The notes under the pieces were generated by a model, which did no database searches, was not told the DNA's origin, and saw only the letters and a program-made list of their open reading frames with translations. The position numbers and the translations under genes were made by a program. From Asticcacaulis currens (GTDB lineage Bacteria; Pseudomonadota; Alphaproteobacteria; Caulobacterales; Caulobacteraceae), in assembly GCF_028550395.1 (NCBI RefSeq), contig NZ_JAQQKW010000011.1, positions 1-64,000 of the forward strand: 64,000 bases of DNA, in the 5' to 3' direction. This document shows, piece after piece, positions 49,243-57,644 of this stretch (position 1 is the stretch's first letter; every line of letters begins with the position of its first letter).

Positions 49243-52200
49243 CCCAGCGGGCGCAGCGTAAAGCCATAACTCAGCGGCGCATTGGGGATGCGGTATTTGA
49301 CGTGCGGACGCCCGACCGTATTCCACCCCGTATCGCCGCCCACACCCGTCTGAAGCGCGTCGATCATCAGCGTACCGTCGCCATGCGGCGCGATGTCCGA
49401 CGAGTGGCGCTGCCCCACCGGCTGCTGATAGAGGTCCTCAACCGGGAAGGCCAGGGCATTGGCCGACAGGGGCTGATGCCCGGTGACGCGCACCCCCTGC
49501 CCCGTCGCCGTGGTCAGGGCCATCCAGCGCACATCCGTCTTGTTTCCCGACTCCTGCGGGCGGATGTAATTGTGGTACTGATCGGCCACCTTGCCCTGAT
49601 AGAGGCCGATGGCCGCCCCGGTCTTGCGATCAGCATAGGATTCCTGCGGCCCGCGCCCGTACCACTGCAGATCGGTCAGAGCGGGGTTGGTCGCAAACTT
49701 CAGGCCGACGCGCAGCGGATCGGGCAGGTCGTCACGCAGCGGCACATAGTCGGCCTTCACATCCAGCGTGCCGTCGCCATAGAGGTGCCAGGTGGTCGTA
49801 AAGCGCACCGATCCCGCCCCGACGCGCCAGCCGACCTTGACGTCGCCCGCATCCGACACCTCCAGCGTTTCCAGCGTGCGCTTTTCGCTAAGGGTCTTCC
49901 AGATGGCGTGACTGGTCACCACGCCCGTGCCAATATCATTATCGGTCGGCCCGCGCCAGAAATAGGGCGTACCGCCGCTCAGCAGCACCTGCCCGTTGAC
50001 GGCATAGGCGCTCAGCAGGCCGGTCTTGGCATCGAGCGTCAGGCGCGACGGCCCGGCGCTCAGTTCGACGGTTGCCGCCGTCCGGGTGACTTTCACCGGC
50101 CCGCTGGCGGTCAGGGCCGCCGGGCGCGCTGTCTGAAGGACAAACTGCGTCCAGCCCATCGAACTGCCTTTCGGCACGCCCGGCATACGGTCATCGGCGG
50201 CCACGGCCGAAACGGTCAGCACATATTCGGCTGCCGGGTCATAGCTTATGGTACCGAGATCGAGCGGCACCGTCGCGCGGCCTGCCGCCGGGGCATTGAC
50301 GCCCGTCAAGGTGCGGGTCTTCACCGTCACCCCGTCCTTTTCGAGTTTCCAGCCAAAGGCATAGCCGGACAGGTCAATCAGGTCGTTGCGGTTGACGACA
50401 GTTAGCGTCCCCGTTTTGGGATCGCCTTCGAACACCACCGGCGAATAGACCTTCTGAAGCTCGTAATATTCCGGGTCCGGCGTGCGGTCGGCCTGCACCA
50501 CGCCGTCGCCGATGGTCGAGTCGTCTTCCCACTCGCCCTTGGGGAAGTCGAAGCCCTGCGCCCAGTAGTCGCGACCCTTGTCGTCCTTGCGGATAACCGC
50601 CTGATCGACCCAGTCCCAGATAAAGCCGCCTTGCAGCTTCTTATAGGCGCGGATCGTCTCCCAGTAGTCTTCCAGATTGCCCAGACTGTTGCCCATGGCG
50701 TGGGCGTATTCGCACTGGATCATCGGCTGGCTGTAGCGGTTGTCCTGCGCATAGTCGGCCATCTTGACGGGGCTGTCGTACATGGGGGCGTAGATATCGA
50801 CATAGGCATTGGGGCGGTGCTCCTCGCCGATCGTGCCATAGCCCAGAAAGTTGAGCAGGCGAGTCTTGTCGTGCGCCCGCACCCATGCGGCCGCACGCTC
50901 AAAGGCCGGGCCAATGCCCGCCTCATTGCCCAGCGACCAGAAGACGACCGAGGTGACATTCTTGTCGCGTTCGACCATGCGCGACACGCGGTCGAGGTGC
51001 GCCGCGTACCAGTGCGGCTTATAGCCCAGTTGCGCCTTGTAGCGCTGATTGATGTCGGCGATCATGGCCATATAGGTATGGCTCTCGATATTGGCCTCAT
51101 CCATCACATAGAGGCCGTATTCGTCGGCCAGATCATAGACGTGCGGATCGTTGGGATAGTGCGACATGCGCAGCGCATTGACGTGCGCCTGCTTCATCAG
51201 CTCCATGTCCCTGCGCGTCGTTTCCGGCGACACGACGCGGAAGGTATGGGGGTCGTGCTCGTGGCGGTTGACGCCCTTGATCATGACGCGCTTGCCATTG
51301 ACCTGCACCTCGCCATCGCGGATTTCAATGGTGCGGAAGCCGATCTTTTTCGAGGTGGCCGAGACCAGAGCGCCTTTGGCGTCACGGTATTCGATGACCA
51401 TGCGGTAGAGGTTCGGCGTCTCCGCCGACCATTGTCTGACGTTTTTGATCGTGCCCGACAGGTGCGCCGGCTTGTCCGTAGTGGCGCGCCCTCTGGCCGT
51501 CAGCACCACAGCCTTACCGTCATAAAGGGTGGCGGTGATGGTCCCCGCCCCCTTGACCCCTTTCAGTTCGGCCTCCAGCGCGAAGACGCCGTCCGTATAG
51601 GTCTTGTCGAGCAGAGCCGTGACCGTATAGTCGCCCAGCCGCGTTTTGGGCTCGGCATAGAGATAGACCGAGCGCTCGATGCCCGACAGCCGCCAGAAGT
51701 CCTGATCCTCCAGATAGGAGCCATCGGCGTAGCGATACAGTTCGATGCTGATGGTGTTCTTACCCGCCCGGACATAGGGCGTCAGGTCGAATTCCGACGG
51801 CAGTTTGGAGTCTTCGGAATAGCCGACCTTCTGCCCATTGACCCAGATATAATAGGCCGCCCCCGCCGCACCGATATGCAGGAAGACGTCCTTGCCGCGC
51901 CAGTCGGGCAGGTCGAAGTCGCGGCGATAGGACCCGACCTCGTTCACCTCGTGGCGCACATAGGGCTGATTGGCCCCGAACGGATAGCCGGCCCCGCTGA
52001 ACAGTGGCACGCCATAGCCTTGCGCCTGAAGGATGCCGGGCACCTGCACCGTGCCCCAGCCGGAGACATCGAAGTCGGGCTTATAGAAGTCCACCGGGCG
52101 GCTTTCCGGCGTTTTGGACAGGGTAAATTTCCAGGTGCCGTCGAGCGTCAGATAGTTGGCCGAAGCCGCCATCTGCCCGGCCACAGCCTTTTCCACGCTC

Positions 52201-52418
52201 TCATAGTTGAAGAAGGTCGCCTTCATCGGCAGGCGATTGACCGCCATGACTTCGGGCTGCTCCCACTCGGCGCGACCGGTGACATCGGGCGGCGGAGCCT
52301 CGGCTATGGCCTTCAGCTCTGCCGCCGTCTGAGCCTGCCCCGGCGTTACCGCCACAAGCGCCAGACACGACACCGATACCGCGTACAGGACGCCCCGCGC
52401 CCCCACCTTGCTGACCAT
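49236..52418 (-). CDS. Secreted GH2 beta-galactosidase (LacZ-like)
   Basis: A 1060-residue exported enzyme with the full LacZ domain set: sugar-binding jelly roll (about 90-250), immunoglobulin-like domain, TIM barrel with acid/base Glu in SLGNEAG near 480 and nucleophile Glu in IQCEYAHAMGNS near 555, and a C-terminal beta-galactosidase small-chain domain. A signal peptide (about 1-29, ends GQAQ) places it in the periplasm, unlike E. coli LacZ. It would release galactose from galactan or arabinogalactan side chains. Monocistronic, with a TATACGGTATACAAT site in its promoter, so it may be tied to the peptide/hydroxyproline genes rather than to the LacI regulator. Confidence 0.93.
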   Translation of the reverse strand: MVSKVGARGVLYAVSVSCLALVAVTPGQAQTAAELKAIAEAPPPDVTGRAEWEQPEVMAVNRLPMKATFFNYESVEKAVAGQMAASANYLTLDGTWKFTLSKTPESRPVDFYKPDFDVSGWGTVQVPGILQAQGYGVPLFSGAGYPFGANQPYVRHEVNEVGSYRRDFDLPDWRGKDVFLHIGAAGAAYYIWVNGQKVGYSEDSKLPSEFDLTPYVRAGKNTISIELYRYADGSYLEDQDFWRLSGIERSVYLYAEPKTRLGDYTVTALLDKTYTDGVFALEAELKGVKGAGTITATLYDGKAVVLTARGRATTDKPAHLSGTIKNVRQWSAETPNLYRMVIEYRDAKGALVSATSKKIGFRTIEIRDGEVQVNGKRVMIKGVNRHEHDPHTFRVVSPETTRRDMELMKQAHVNALRMSHYPNDPHVYDLADEYGLYVMDEANIESHTYMAMIADINQRYKAQLGYKPHWYAAHLDRVSRMVERDKNVTSVVFWSLGNEAGIGPAFERAAAWVRAHDKTRLLNFLGYGTIGEEHRPNAYVDIYAPMYDSPVKMADYAQDNRYSQPMIQCEYAHAMGNSLGNLEDYWETIRAYKKLQGGFIWDWVDQAVIRKDDKGRDYWAQGFDFPKGEWEDDSTIGDGVVQADRTPDPEYYELQKVYSPVVFEGDPKTGTLTVVNRNDLIDLSGYAFGWKLEKDGVTVKTRTLTGVNAPAAGRATVPLDLGTISYDPAAEYVLTVSAVAADDRMPGVPKGSSMGWTQFVLQTARPAALTASGPVKVTRTAATVELSAGPSRLTLDAKTGLLSAYAVNGQVLLSGGTPYFWRGPTDNDIGTGVVTSHAIWKTLSEKRTLETLEVSDAGDVKVGWRVGAGSVRFTTTWHLYGDGTLDVKADYVPLRDDLPDPLRVGLKFATNPALTDLQWYGRGPQESYADRKTGAAIGLYQGKVADQYHNYIRPQESGNKTDVRWMALTTATGQGVRVTGHQPLSANALAFPVEDLYQQPVGQRHSSDIAPHGDGTLMIDALQTGVGGDTGWNTVGRPHVKYRIPNAPLSYGFTLRPLGQ

Positions 52419-52451
52419 GATCTGCCCTTATTCGTCGTTTTCGGGCAGATT

Positions 52452-52468
52452 ATTATACGGTATACAAT
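52452..52468. promoter_or_regulatory. GTATAC-type operator upstream of GH2 gene
   Basis: ATTATACGGTATACAAT, 34 bases before the GH2 start. Reversed it reads ATTGTATACCGTATAAT, closely matching ATTGTATACGGTATATA at 55221. Proposed GntR-type operator. Confidence 0.6.
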
Positions 52469-52483
52469 ATGGCAATGGTAGAA

Positions 52484-52589
52484 TCTAGAGCTCAATCCCA
52501 TAAAGTGGATAGCACTTTTCGGAAAATTTGCGCGACCCAACAAAAACTTAGAGCCATTTGGCGGCTCAACTGAGCCGACGAATGCTCTA
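52484..52589. repeat. Dispersed repeat family A, copy near GH2
   Basis: Begins TCTAGAGCTCAATCC, contains AGCACTTTTCGGAAAATTTG and GCGCGACCCAACAAAAACTTAGAGCC, then a stem (GGCGGCTCA/TGAGCCG) and ends AATGCTCTAA. The final CTA is, on the minus strand, the TAG stop of the small protein gene at 52587. Confidence 0.72.
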
Positions 52590-52751
52590 AGTCTTCGGTT
52601 CTGCCTCCCGAAGACGGATCAAAAATGCCTGTCTCTGACGCTCCATATTGGCCTTGACCTCTTCATGCGTTACCCACACTGCGTCAGGGGCGTTGGCCTC
52701 TTTGAGAGCCGCCTCGACCTCAGCGCGGAATTCTGACTCATATGCGGACAT
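52587..52751 (-). CDS. Small 54-residue protein, antitoxin-like, unassigned
   Basis: A 54-residue, highly charged helical protein (starts MSAYESEFRAEVEAALKE; later WVTHEEVKANMERQ). ATG 52751 has GAGGAG nine bases upstream, strong support for translation. It begins 13 bases after the Xaa-Pro peptidase stop, so it is the last gene of that unit. The VTHEEVKANM segment resembles the C-terminal toxin-binding part of Phd/RelB-like antitoxins, but no toxin gene follows: next come the repeat and the GH2 promoter. It may be an orphan antitoxin or a small accessory protein. Its TAG stop is inside the repeat, so the C-terminus may have been truncated by that element. Confidence 0.6.
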   Translation of the reverse strand: MSAYESEFRAEVEAALKEANAPDAVWVTHEEVKANMERQRQAFLIRLREAEPKT

Positions 52752-52764
52752 GTTGAGCTTCTCC

Positions 52765-53946
52765 TCACAACCGGTCGATGGCCGGTTGTGGCTCCGTAAA
52801 CCATTTCGCCCCTGATTCCGTGACATACATATGGTCTTCCAGACGGATGCCGAAGCGCTCCGGCACCACGATCATCGGCTCGTTGGAAAAGCACATGCCG
52901 GGCGCCAAGGGCGTCTGGTCGCCGCGCACCAGATAGGCCGGTTCGTGGATGCTCAGGCCAATCCCGTGGCCCGTGCGGTGCGGCGTGCCCGGCAACTGAT
53001 AATCCGGCCCCAGCCCGTGCTTTTCCAGAATGGCGCGCGCCGCGTAATCGACGCTCTCGCACGGCTTGCCCACCTCGACAGCGGCAAAGGCGGCGGCCTG
53101 CGCCTCCTTTTCGATGTCCCAGATGCGCTGCTGTTCCGCCGTCGCCTGCCCATAGACATAGGTGCGGGTGATGTCGGACGTATAGCCCTGCACGTAGCAG
53201 CCCGTGTCGATCAGGACGAGGTCGTTTTCGCGCAAGGTCTGCACCCCCGGCAGGCCGTGCGGATAGGCGGTGGCGTGACCGAACTGCACGATGACGAAGC
53301 TGTTGCCCGCCGCCCCCATCTTACGGTGTGCGGCTTCGATAAAGTTGATCACCTCGGTCGTGGTGATGCCCTCTTTCAGGATGCGCTCCGTAGCCCGGTG
53401 CACGGTTTCGGTCATCGACTTGGCCTGCTGCATCAGGGCCAGTTCCGCCGCCGATTTATACATGCGGCAGCCATTGATCACCGCCGAGGCCTCGCGCACC
53501 TCAAGGCCGGTTTCGCGCATCAGGCGGCTGACCATTTCGAAGCTGATCGCCGGATCGACGGCCAGCACACCGCCGCCCAGGTCCTGCATGGCCGATCGGA
53601 TCAGGGCGTGCGGGCTCTCGTCCTCCTGCCACAGGCGCAGTTCCGCCGGAATCTTCAGATCGGCCTCCAGCGACCCGCGCTCGAAATAGGGGCAGATGAT
53701 CAGCGGCTCGCCATCGACGGGCAGCAGCATGGCGACCAGACGCTCCGACGCCCCCCACGGCACCCCGGCGAAATAGCGCAAAGACGCCCCCGCCCCGATC
53801 AGCAGCGCCTTCGCGCCCATATCGCGCGTCAGCCGCCGCGCCTTGTCCAGACGCGCCTGGTATTCGTAATCGTCAATCGCCGCCGCCGCGACCGGCGGGC
53901 TTAGCGTCGCCAGTTCGGCCTCGATGGTGGAACCGCCAATGCTCAT
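52765..53946 (-). CDS. M24 family Xaa-Pro peptidase
   Basis: A 393-residue cytoplasmic metallopeptidase that cuts Xaa-Pro bonds (prolidase or aminopeptidase P type). N-terminal creatinase-like domain (about 25-165) and pita-bread catalytic domain with all five metal ligands: Asp in LIDTGC, Asp in SDITRTY, His in HRTGHGIGLS, Glu in SNEPM and Glu in RLEDHMY. No signal peptide, so it would act on imported di/tripeptides. It is 11 bases downstream of the D-amino-acid dehydrogenase gene, in the same operon, which supports a role in handling proline or hydroxyproline peptides. Confidence 0.9.
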   Translation of the reverse strand: MSIGGSTIEAELATLSPPVAAAAIDDYEYQARLDKARRLTRDMGAKALLIGAGASLRYFAGVPWGASERLVAMLLPVDGEPLIICPYFERGSLEADLKIPAELRLWQEDESPHALIRSAMQDLGGGVLAVDPAISFEMVSRLMRETGLEVREASAVINGCRMYKSAAELALMQQAKSMTETVHRATERILKEGITTTEVINFIEAAHRKMGAAGNSFVIVQFGHATAYPHGLPGVQTLRENDLVLIDTGCYVQGYTSDITRTYVYGQATAEQQRIWDIEKEAQAAAFAAVEVGKPCESVDYAARAILEKHGLGPDYQLPGTPHRTGHGIGLSIHEPAYLVRGDQTPLAPGMCFSNEPMIVVPERFGIRLEDHMYVTESGAKWFTEPQPAIDRL

Positions 53947-53957
53947 ATCCGTATCCT

Positions 53958-55193
53958 TTACGCAAAACGCTTGATATCAAAGGCCTGCGGGCCCGTGCCG
54001 CTTTCGACCATGGCGGCGACGATCTCGCCGGTGAGAGGCCCGAGCGTCAGGCCCAGATGCTGATGCCCGAAGGCATAGTAGAGATTCTGCGCCTTGTCGC
54101 TGCGGCCGATCGCGGGCAGATAGTCCGGCAGGGTGGGGCGTATGCCCATCCATTCCGCCACCTCGCTATCCATCGGCAGGCCCAGTTCGCTGACGTGTTG
54201 CCGCAGCCTCTGCCACTTGCGCGCGTCCGGCGGGGCATCGGGCCGGTTCAGTTCGACAAAGCTGGCGGCGCGCAAACCGCTCTCAAAGCCCGTCACGATC
54301 ATCGAACGGTCCTCGAACACCACGGGCGGCATCCCGGCGGGCCAGCCGTGCCGGGCACTCTGGATGTGATAGCCGCGCTCAGCGATCAGCGGCACCGCGT
54401 GCCCGATCCCTTCCATCAAAGGCTTTGAGCGCGCCCCGGCACAGATGATCACCGATTCCGCCGCCCGCATCAGGCCGTCATCGCTTTCGACCTGCGCATG
54501 GCCGTCGCGCAGGCTCAGCCCCACCGCCTTTTGCCGCACGACCTGCCCGCCTGCCGTAAGAAACGCCGCCTCCATCTGGGCCAGCAGGCGCGCATTATCG
54601 GCGACCTGACCCGTATTCTCAAAACGGATGCCGCCGTGCAGGGGGCGCGGCGTCAGGGCCGACACCGCCGCCCTTTCGTCCGGGGTGAGGACGTGGAAAC
54701 GCGCCGAACCGGTATCCGTCTCGCGCCAGGCGGCCAGACCGGCCTTTGCCGACGCCTCGCTCTCCCAGACCACATAGTGGCCGTCTTCGCAGATCAGGTC
54801 GGGCGCACCCAGCGACTGCACCAGCCGCCGCCACGCCGGCATGGCCTCGCCCATCAGCGCCGACAAGGCGGCCTTGCCGTGGGCAAAGCGGGCCGGGGCG
54901 GCTGCGGCCATCAGCCGCAGACCAAAGGGTAACCACGCCGCAACACCAGCGGCGGGAAAAGACAAGGCCCCGCCGCGTGCGAACCAGCGCCGCCATGCGC
55001 TGCGAATCAAACCCCACGACGCCAGCGGCTCCACCTGTTCGATAGCAATATGGCCCGCATTGCCGTATGATGCCCCCTTCCGGGGGGATTCCGGATCAAG
55101 CACTGTCACGTCACCGCGGCGTTTCTGGAGTTCCAGGGCGACGGACAAACCGACGATTCCGCCCCCGACAATGATGACCCTAGACAAATGCAC
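53958..55193 (-). CDS. FAD-dependent D-amino-acid dehydrogenase (probable D-hydroxyproline dehydrogenase)
   Basis: A 411-residue DAO/DadA-family flavoprotein. FAD-binding GGGIVGLSVALELQ at about 10-23, second FAD region VIICAGARSK near 235, and the C-terminal HQHLGLTLGPLTGEIVA typical of DadA-like enzymes that pass electrons to quinones. Divergent (71 bases) from a DapA-family gene that is followed by a hydroxyproline epimerase. In known pathways this enzyme oxidises cis-4-hydroxy-D-proline to pyrroline-4-hydroxy-2-carboxylate. That specificity is inferred from context; general D-amino-acid dehydrogenase is the alternative. Leads the operon with the Xaa-Pro peptidase and the small protein. 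Confidence 0.87.
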   Translation of the reverse strand: MHLSRVIIVGGGIVGLSVALELQKRRGDVTVLDPESPRKGASYGNAGHIAIEQVEPLASWGLIRSAWRRWFARGGALSFPAAGVAAWLPFGLRLMAAAAPARFAHGKAALSALMGEAMPAWRRLVQSLGAPDLICEDGHYVVWESEASAKAGLAAWRETDTGSARFHVLTPDERAAVSALTPRPLHGGIRFENTGQVADNARLLAQMEAAFLTAGGQVVRQKAVGLSLRDGHAQVESDDGLMRAAESVIICAGARSKPLMEGIGHAVPLIAERGYHIQSARHGWPAGMPPVVFEDRSMIVTGFESGLRAASFVELNRPDAPPDARKWQRLRQHVSELGLPMDSEVAEWMGIRPTLPDYLPAIGRSDKAQNLYYAFGHQHLGLTLGPLTGEIVAAMVESGTGPQAFDIKRFA

Positions 55194-55218
55194 GTTCCTT
55201 CTTGCGCCGCATCATCGC

Positions 55219-55239
55219 ATATTGTATACGGTATATATT
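55219..55239. promoter_or_regulatory. GTATAC-type operator between dehydrogenase and deaminase genes
   Basis: ATATTGTATACGGTATATATT lies in the 71-base divergent gap, 26 bases from both start codons, so one bound repressor could control both directions. It matches the GH2-upstream site in reverse. Confidence 0.65.
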
Positions 55240-55264
55240 CTTACGCAAGCAGTTGGAGTAAACA

Positions 55265-56179
55265 ATGAATGTCGATTGGCGCGGCGTGTTTCCGGCGGTC
55301 ACCACACAATTCAAAGAAGACCTATCCATTGACGTGCCGGAAAGCCAGCGCGTAATTGACGACCTGATCAAGGACGGCGTGACCGGCATTATCGCGCTCG
55401 GCACCTGCGGCGAGAACAATTCGCTGGAACCCGACGAAAAGCGTATGCTGCTGTCGGCCATCGTCGAAGTCGTCAACGGTCGCGTCCCGGTCGTCGTCGG
55501 CACCTCCGAACTGACCACGCCGCGCGCCGTCGCCTTTGCCCGCGACGCCGAAACAATCGGTGCCAATGGCCTGATGCTGCTGCCGGCCATGGTCTATGTG
55601 CCGAAGACGAATGAGCTGGTTGAGCACTTCACGCAGGTGGCCAATGCCACCGCCCTGCCGATCATGCTCTACAACAACCCGACCGCCTACCGCGTCAATA
55701 TCGGCAATGATGCGCTCGAAGCGCTGCGCCCGGTGAAGAACATCGTGGCGATCAAGGAATCCGCCGCCGATACGCGCCGCTTCACCGACGTCTATAACGC
55801 CTTTGGCAGCCGCTATTCGATCTTCGCCGGCCTCGACGACGTGGCCTATGAAGGCCTGCTGCTGGGCGCGCAGGGCTGGGTGTCGGGCCTGACCTCGGCC
55901 TTCCCGCACGAATCCGTCATGCTGGTCAAGGCGCTGGAAGCGGGCGACACCAAGACCGCGCTCGAAATCTATCGCTGGTTCCTGCCGCTGCTGCACCTCG
56001 ATGCCGAGCACGATCTGGTGCAGTCGATCAAGCTGGCCGAGCAGGTCATGGGTCGCGGCTCCGAGCGCGTGCGGATGCCGCGTATGCCGCTGATCGGTGA
56101 GCGCCGCGCCCAGATCATCAAAATGGTCGAAGAGGCCGCTGCCTCGCGCCCGTCGCTGAGCATCAACAAGGCGGCGTAA
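55265..56179 (+). CDS. DapA-family lyase (probable 1-pyrroline-4-hydroxy-2-carboxylate deaminase)
   Basis: A 304-residue TIM-barrel enzyme of the dihydrodipicolinate synthase/N-acetylneuraminate lyase superfamily. Schiff-base Lys164 (VAIKESAAD), Tyr136 (LPIMLYNNP) and GTCGENNS near 46 (the family's GTTGE motif). True DapA is usually elsewhere; here the gene lies between a D-amino-acid dehydrogenase and a hydroxyproline epimerase, which is where LhpC/HypD, the pyrroline-4-hydroxy-2-carboxylate deaminase giving 2-oxoglutarate semialdehyde, is found. SD GGAG lies a few bases upstream of the ATG. A sugar-acid aldolase/dehydratase is the alternative. Confidence 0.87.
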   Translation: MNVDWRGVFPAVTTQFKEDLSIDVPESQRVIDDLIKDGVTGIIALGTCGENNSLEPDEKRMLLSAIVEVVNGRVPVVVGTSELTTPRAVAFARDAETIGANGLMLLPAMVYVPKTNELVEHFTQVANATALPIMLYNNPTAYRVNIGNDALEALRPVKNIVAIKESAADTRRFTDVYNAFGSRYSIFAGLDDVAYEGLLLGAQGWVSGLTSAFPHESVMLVKALEAGDTKTALEIYRWFLPLLHLDAEHDLVQSIKLAEQVMGRGSERVRMPRMPLIGERRAQIIKMVEEAAASRPSLSINKAA

Positions 56180-56240
56180 GCACCTCCAGACCGCTACGCG
56201 GTCTGGTCCGCCTCCCCGCACAGCGGGGAGGTATAAAATC

Positions 56241-56374
56241 CGCGCCGGAACGACGGGCCGCCGTTGAGCCTTTTTCGCTTAGGTTAAGTCGAAATCGGCT
56301 CAACTTTTTGGTAGTCGCGCAATTTTTCCGAAAAGTGATGCCACTTTATCGGATTGCGCTCCGGTTCCGGCGCG
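56241..56374. repeat. Dispersed repeat family A copy flanked by an 11-base inverted repeat
   Basis: Perfect arms CGCGCCGGAAC (56241-56251) and GTTCCGGCGCG (56364-56374) enclose a divergent family A copy containing AGTCGCGCAATTTTTCCGAAAAGTG and GGATTGCGCTC, here split as AGTCGCGCAATTTTT and CCGAAAAGTG. It accounts for half of the 258-base gap between the deaminase and epimerase genes. Confidence 0.68.
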
Positions 56375-56392
56375 TCCTTATTGATTTACATG

Positions 56393-56425
56393 AAAAAGTA
56401 TCCCGATTTATCGGGAGACTTTTTT
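56393..56425 (+). terminator. Hairpin with T-run directly before epimerase start
   Basis: AAAAAGT (56393-56399) and TCCCGAT (56401-56407) pair with ATCGGGA (56410-56416) and ACTTTTT (56418-56424) around a TT loop, one A/G mismatch. The 3' arm holds a GGGAG Shine-Dalgarno-like sequence and the T-run touches an ATG at 56426. It has the form of an intrinsic terminator for the deaminase transcript or an attenuator for the epimerase gene. Confidence 0.7.
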
Positions 56426-56437
56426 ATGAGGCCCCCT

Positions 56438-57457
56438 ATGCGTCACACCTTCTTCTGCATTGATGGTCACACCGCCGGTAATCCGGTGCGTCTGGTGGCG
56501 GGCGGTGCGCCGCTGCTGCGCGGCACCAGCATGTCCGAACGGCGGCAGGACTTCCTGACCCGCTTCGACTGGATCCGGACCGGACTGTGTTATGAGCCGC
56601 GCGGTCACGACATGATGTCGGGCGGCTTCCTCTATCCGCCGACGCGCGAGGACACCGACGCCGGTATCCTGTTTATCGAAACCTCCGGCTGCCTGCCCAT
56701 GTGCGGCCACGGCACCATCGGCATGGTGACCTTCGCGCTGGAAAACGGCCTGATCACGCCGCGCACGCCGGGCAGGCTGAAGCTCGAAGTGCCCGCCGGG
56801 CTTATCGACATCGACTATAAAACCGACGGCCCCAGGGTGACGGCGGTCAGGATCACCAATGTCCCGGCCTATCTGGCCAAAACCGGTATTGAGATAGACG
56901 TGCCGGACTTCGGCGCGATCACGCTCGATGTCTCTTACGGCGGCAACTACTACGCTATTATCGAGCCCACCCAAGACGGCCCCTATACCGGCCTCGACGC
57001 TCTGGGGGCCGCGCGCCTCATCGAACTGAGCCGCACCATCCGCGCCCTGGTGCGTGAGGTCTATGAGCCCGTGCACCCGCTCGACCCGACCATTCGCGGC
57101 GTCAGCCACGTCCTGTGGGCCGACGCCCCCAAAAACGCGGAGGGGGACGCGACGCCCGCCCACGGTCGCAACGCGGTCTTTTACGGCGAACGCGCCATCG
57201 ACCGCTCGCCCTGCGGCACCGGGACCTCTGCGCGGCTGGCGCACCTGCACGCCACGGGCCGCCTGAAGGTGGGAGAGCCCTTTATCCACCAGAGCTATAT
57301 CTGTAGCCGCTTTACCGGCGTGGTGACGAAAGAGGTCGATCTCAACGGTCAGCCCGCCATCATCCCGTCCATCGAAGGCTCGGCGATCTCAACCGGCTTC
57401 AACACGATCTGGATCGACCGCGAAGATCAGTTCTGGGACGGTTTTCAGGTCGTCTGA
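56438..57457 (+). CDS. 4-hydroxyproline epimerase (proline racemase superfamily)
   Basis: A 339-residue enzyme interconverting trans-4-hydroxy-L-proline and cis-4-hydroxy-D-proline. Both catalytic cysteines are present: Cys89 in MCGHGTIG and Cys259 in SPCGTGTSA; enzymes of this superfamily that dehydrate 3-hydroxyproline have Thr in place of one. The nearby HDMMSGGFLYPP is typical of epimerases. Start chosen at ATG 56438, which has TGAGG six bases upstream and places the first cysteine where characterised epimerases have it (about 88); ATG 56426, adjoining the hairpin, is an alternative. Supplies the substrate of the dehydrogenase at 53958. Proline racemase activity is less likely. Confidence 0.9.
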   Translation: MRHTFFCIDGHTAGNPVRLVAGGAPLLRGTSMSERRQDFLTRFDWIRTGLCYEPRGHDMMSGGFLYPPTREDTDAGILFIETSGCLPMCGHGTIGMVTFALENGLITPRTPGRLKLEVPAGLIDIDYKTDGPRVTAVRITNVPAYLAKTGIEIDVPDFGAITLDVSYGGNYYAIIEPTQDGPYTGLDALGAARLIELSRTIRALVREVYEPVHPLDPTIRGVSHVLWADAPKNAEGDATPAHGRNAVFYGERAIDRSPCGTGTSARLAHLHATGRLKVGEPFIHQSYICSRFTGVVTKEVDLNGQPAIIPSIEGSAISTGFNTIWIDREDQFWDGFQVV

Positions 57458-57482
57458 CCGCTCAGCCCCCTCACTCCGTCAA

Positions 57483-57516
57483 CGGAGCGGGCCGCGGATA
57501 GCCGTTGCCCGCTCCG
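57483..57516 (+). terminator. Hairpin after epimerase gene
   Basis: Perfect 10-base arms CGGAGCGGGC (57483-57492) and GCCCGCTCCG (57507-57516), followed by GGCGTTTGTG. A probable terminator with a short T-run. Confidence 0.65.
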
Positions 57517-57547
57517 GGCGTTTGTGACAAAGGGTTTGCGGCTCACA

Positions 57548-57618
57548 TTATACGCAGAATCAGGTTACAGATATTGACTTGTTAGCGTTAGCGACACAAT
57601 GTTACCAGAAGCGTATAA
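57548..57618. promoter_or_regulatory. Inverted TTATACGC half-sites upstream of GntR gene
   Basis: TTATACGC (57548-57555) and GCGTATAA (57611-57618) are exact inverted copies 55 bases apart, and share TTATACG with the GH2-upstream site. They would suit autoregulation with DNA looping or a two-site repressor. Between them a GTTAGC direct repeat is seen (57581-57592). Confidence 0.5.
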
Positions 57619-57644
57619 CATATAAACCCAAACAAGAGTTCCCC

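Noticed and set aside
50631-52481. 616-codon open frame on the plus strand
   Set aside because: Antisense to the GH2 gene and lacking any recognisable motif or ribosome-binding site.
57115-57306. Second reading of the epimerase region as a small gene
   Set aside because: Out-of-frame shadow of the epimerase, which contains both catalytic cysteines.
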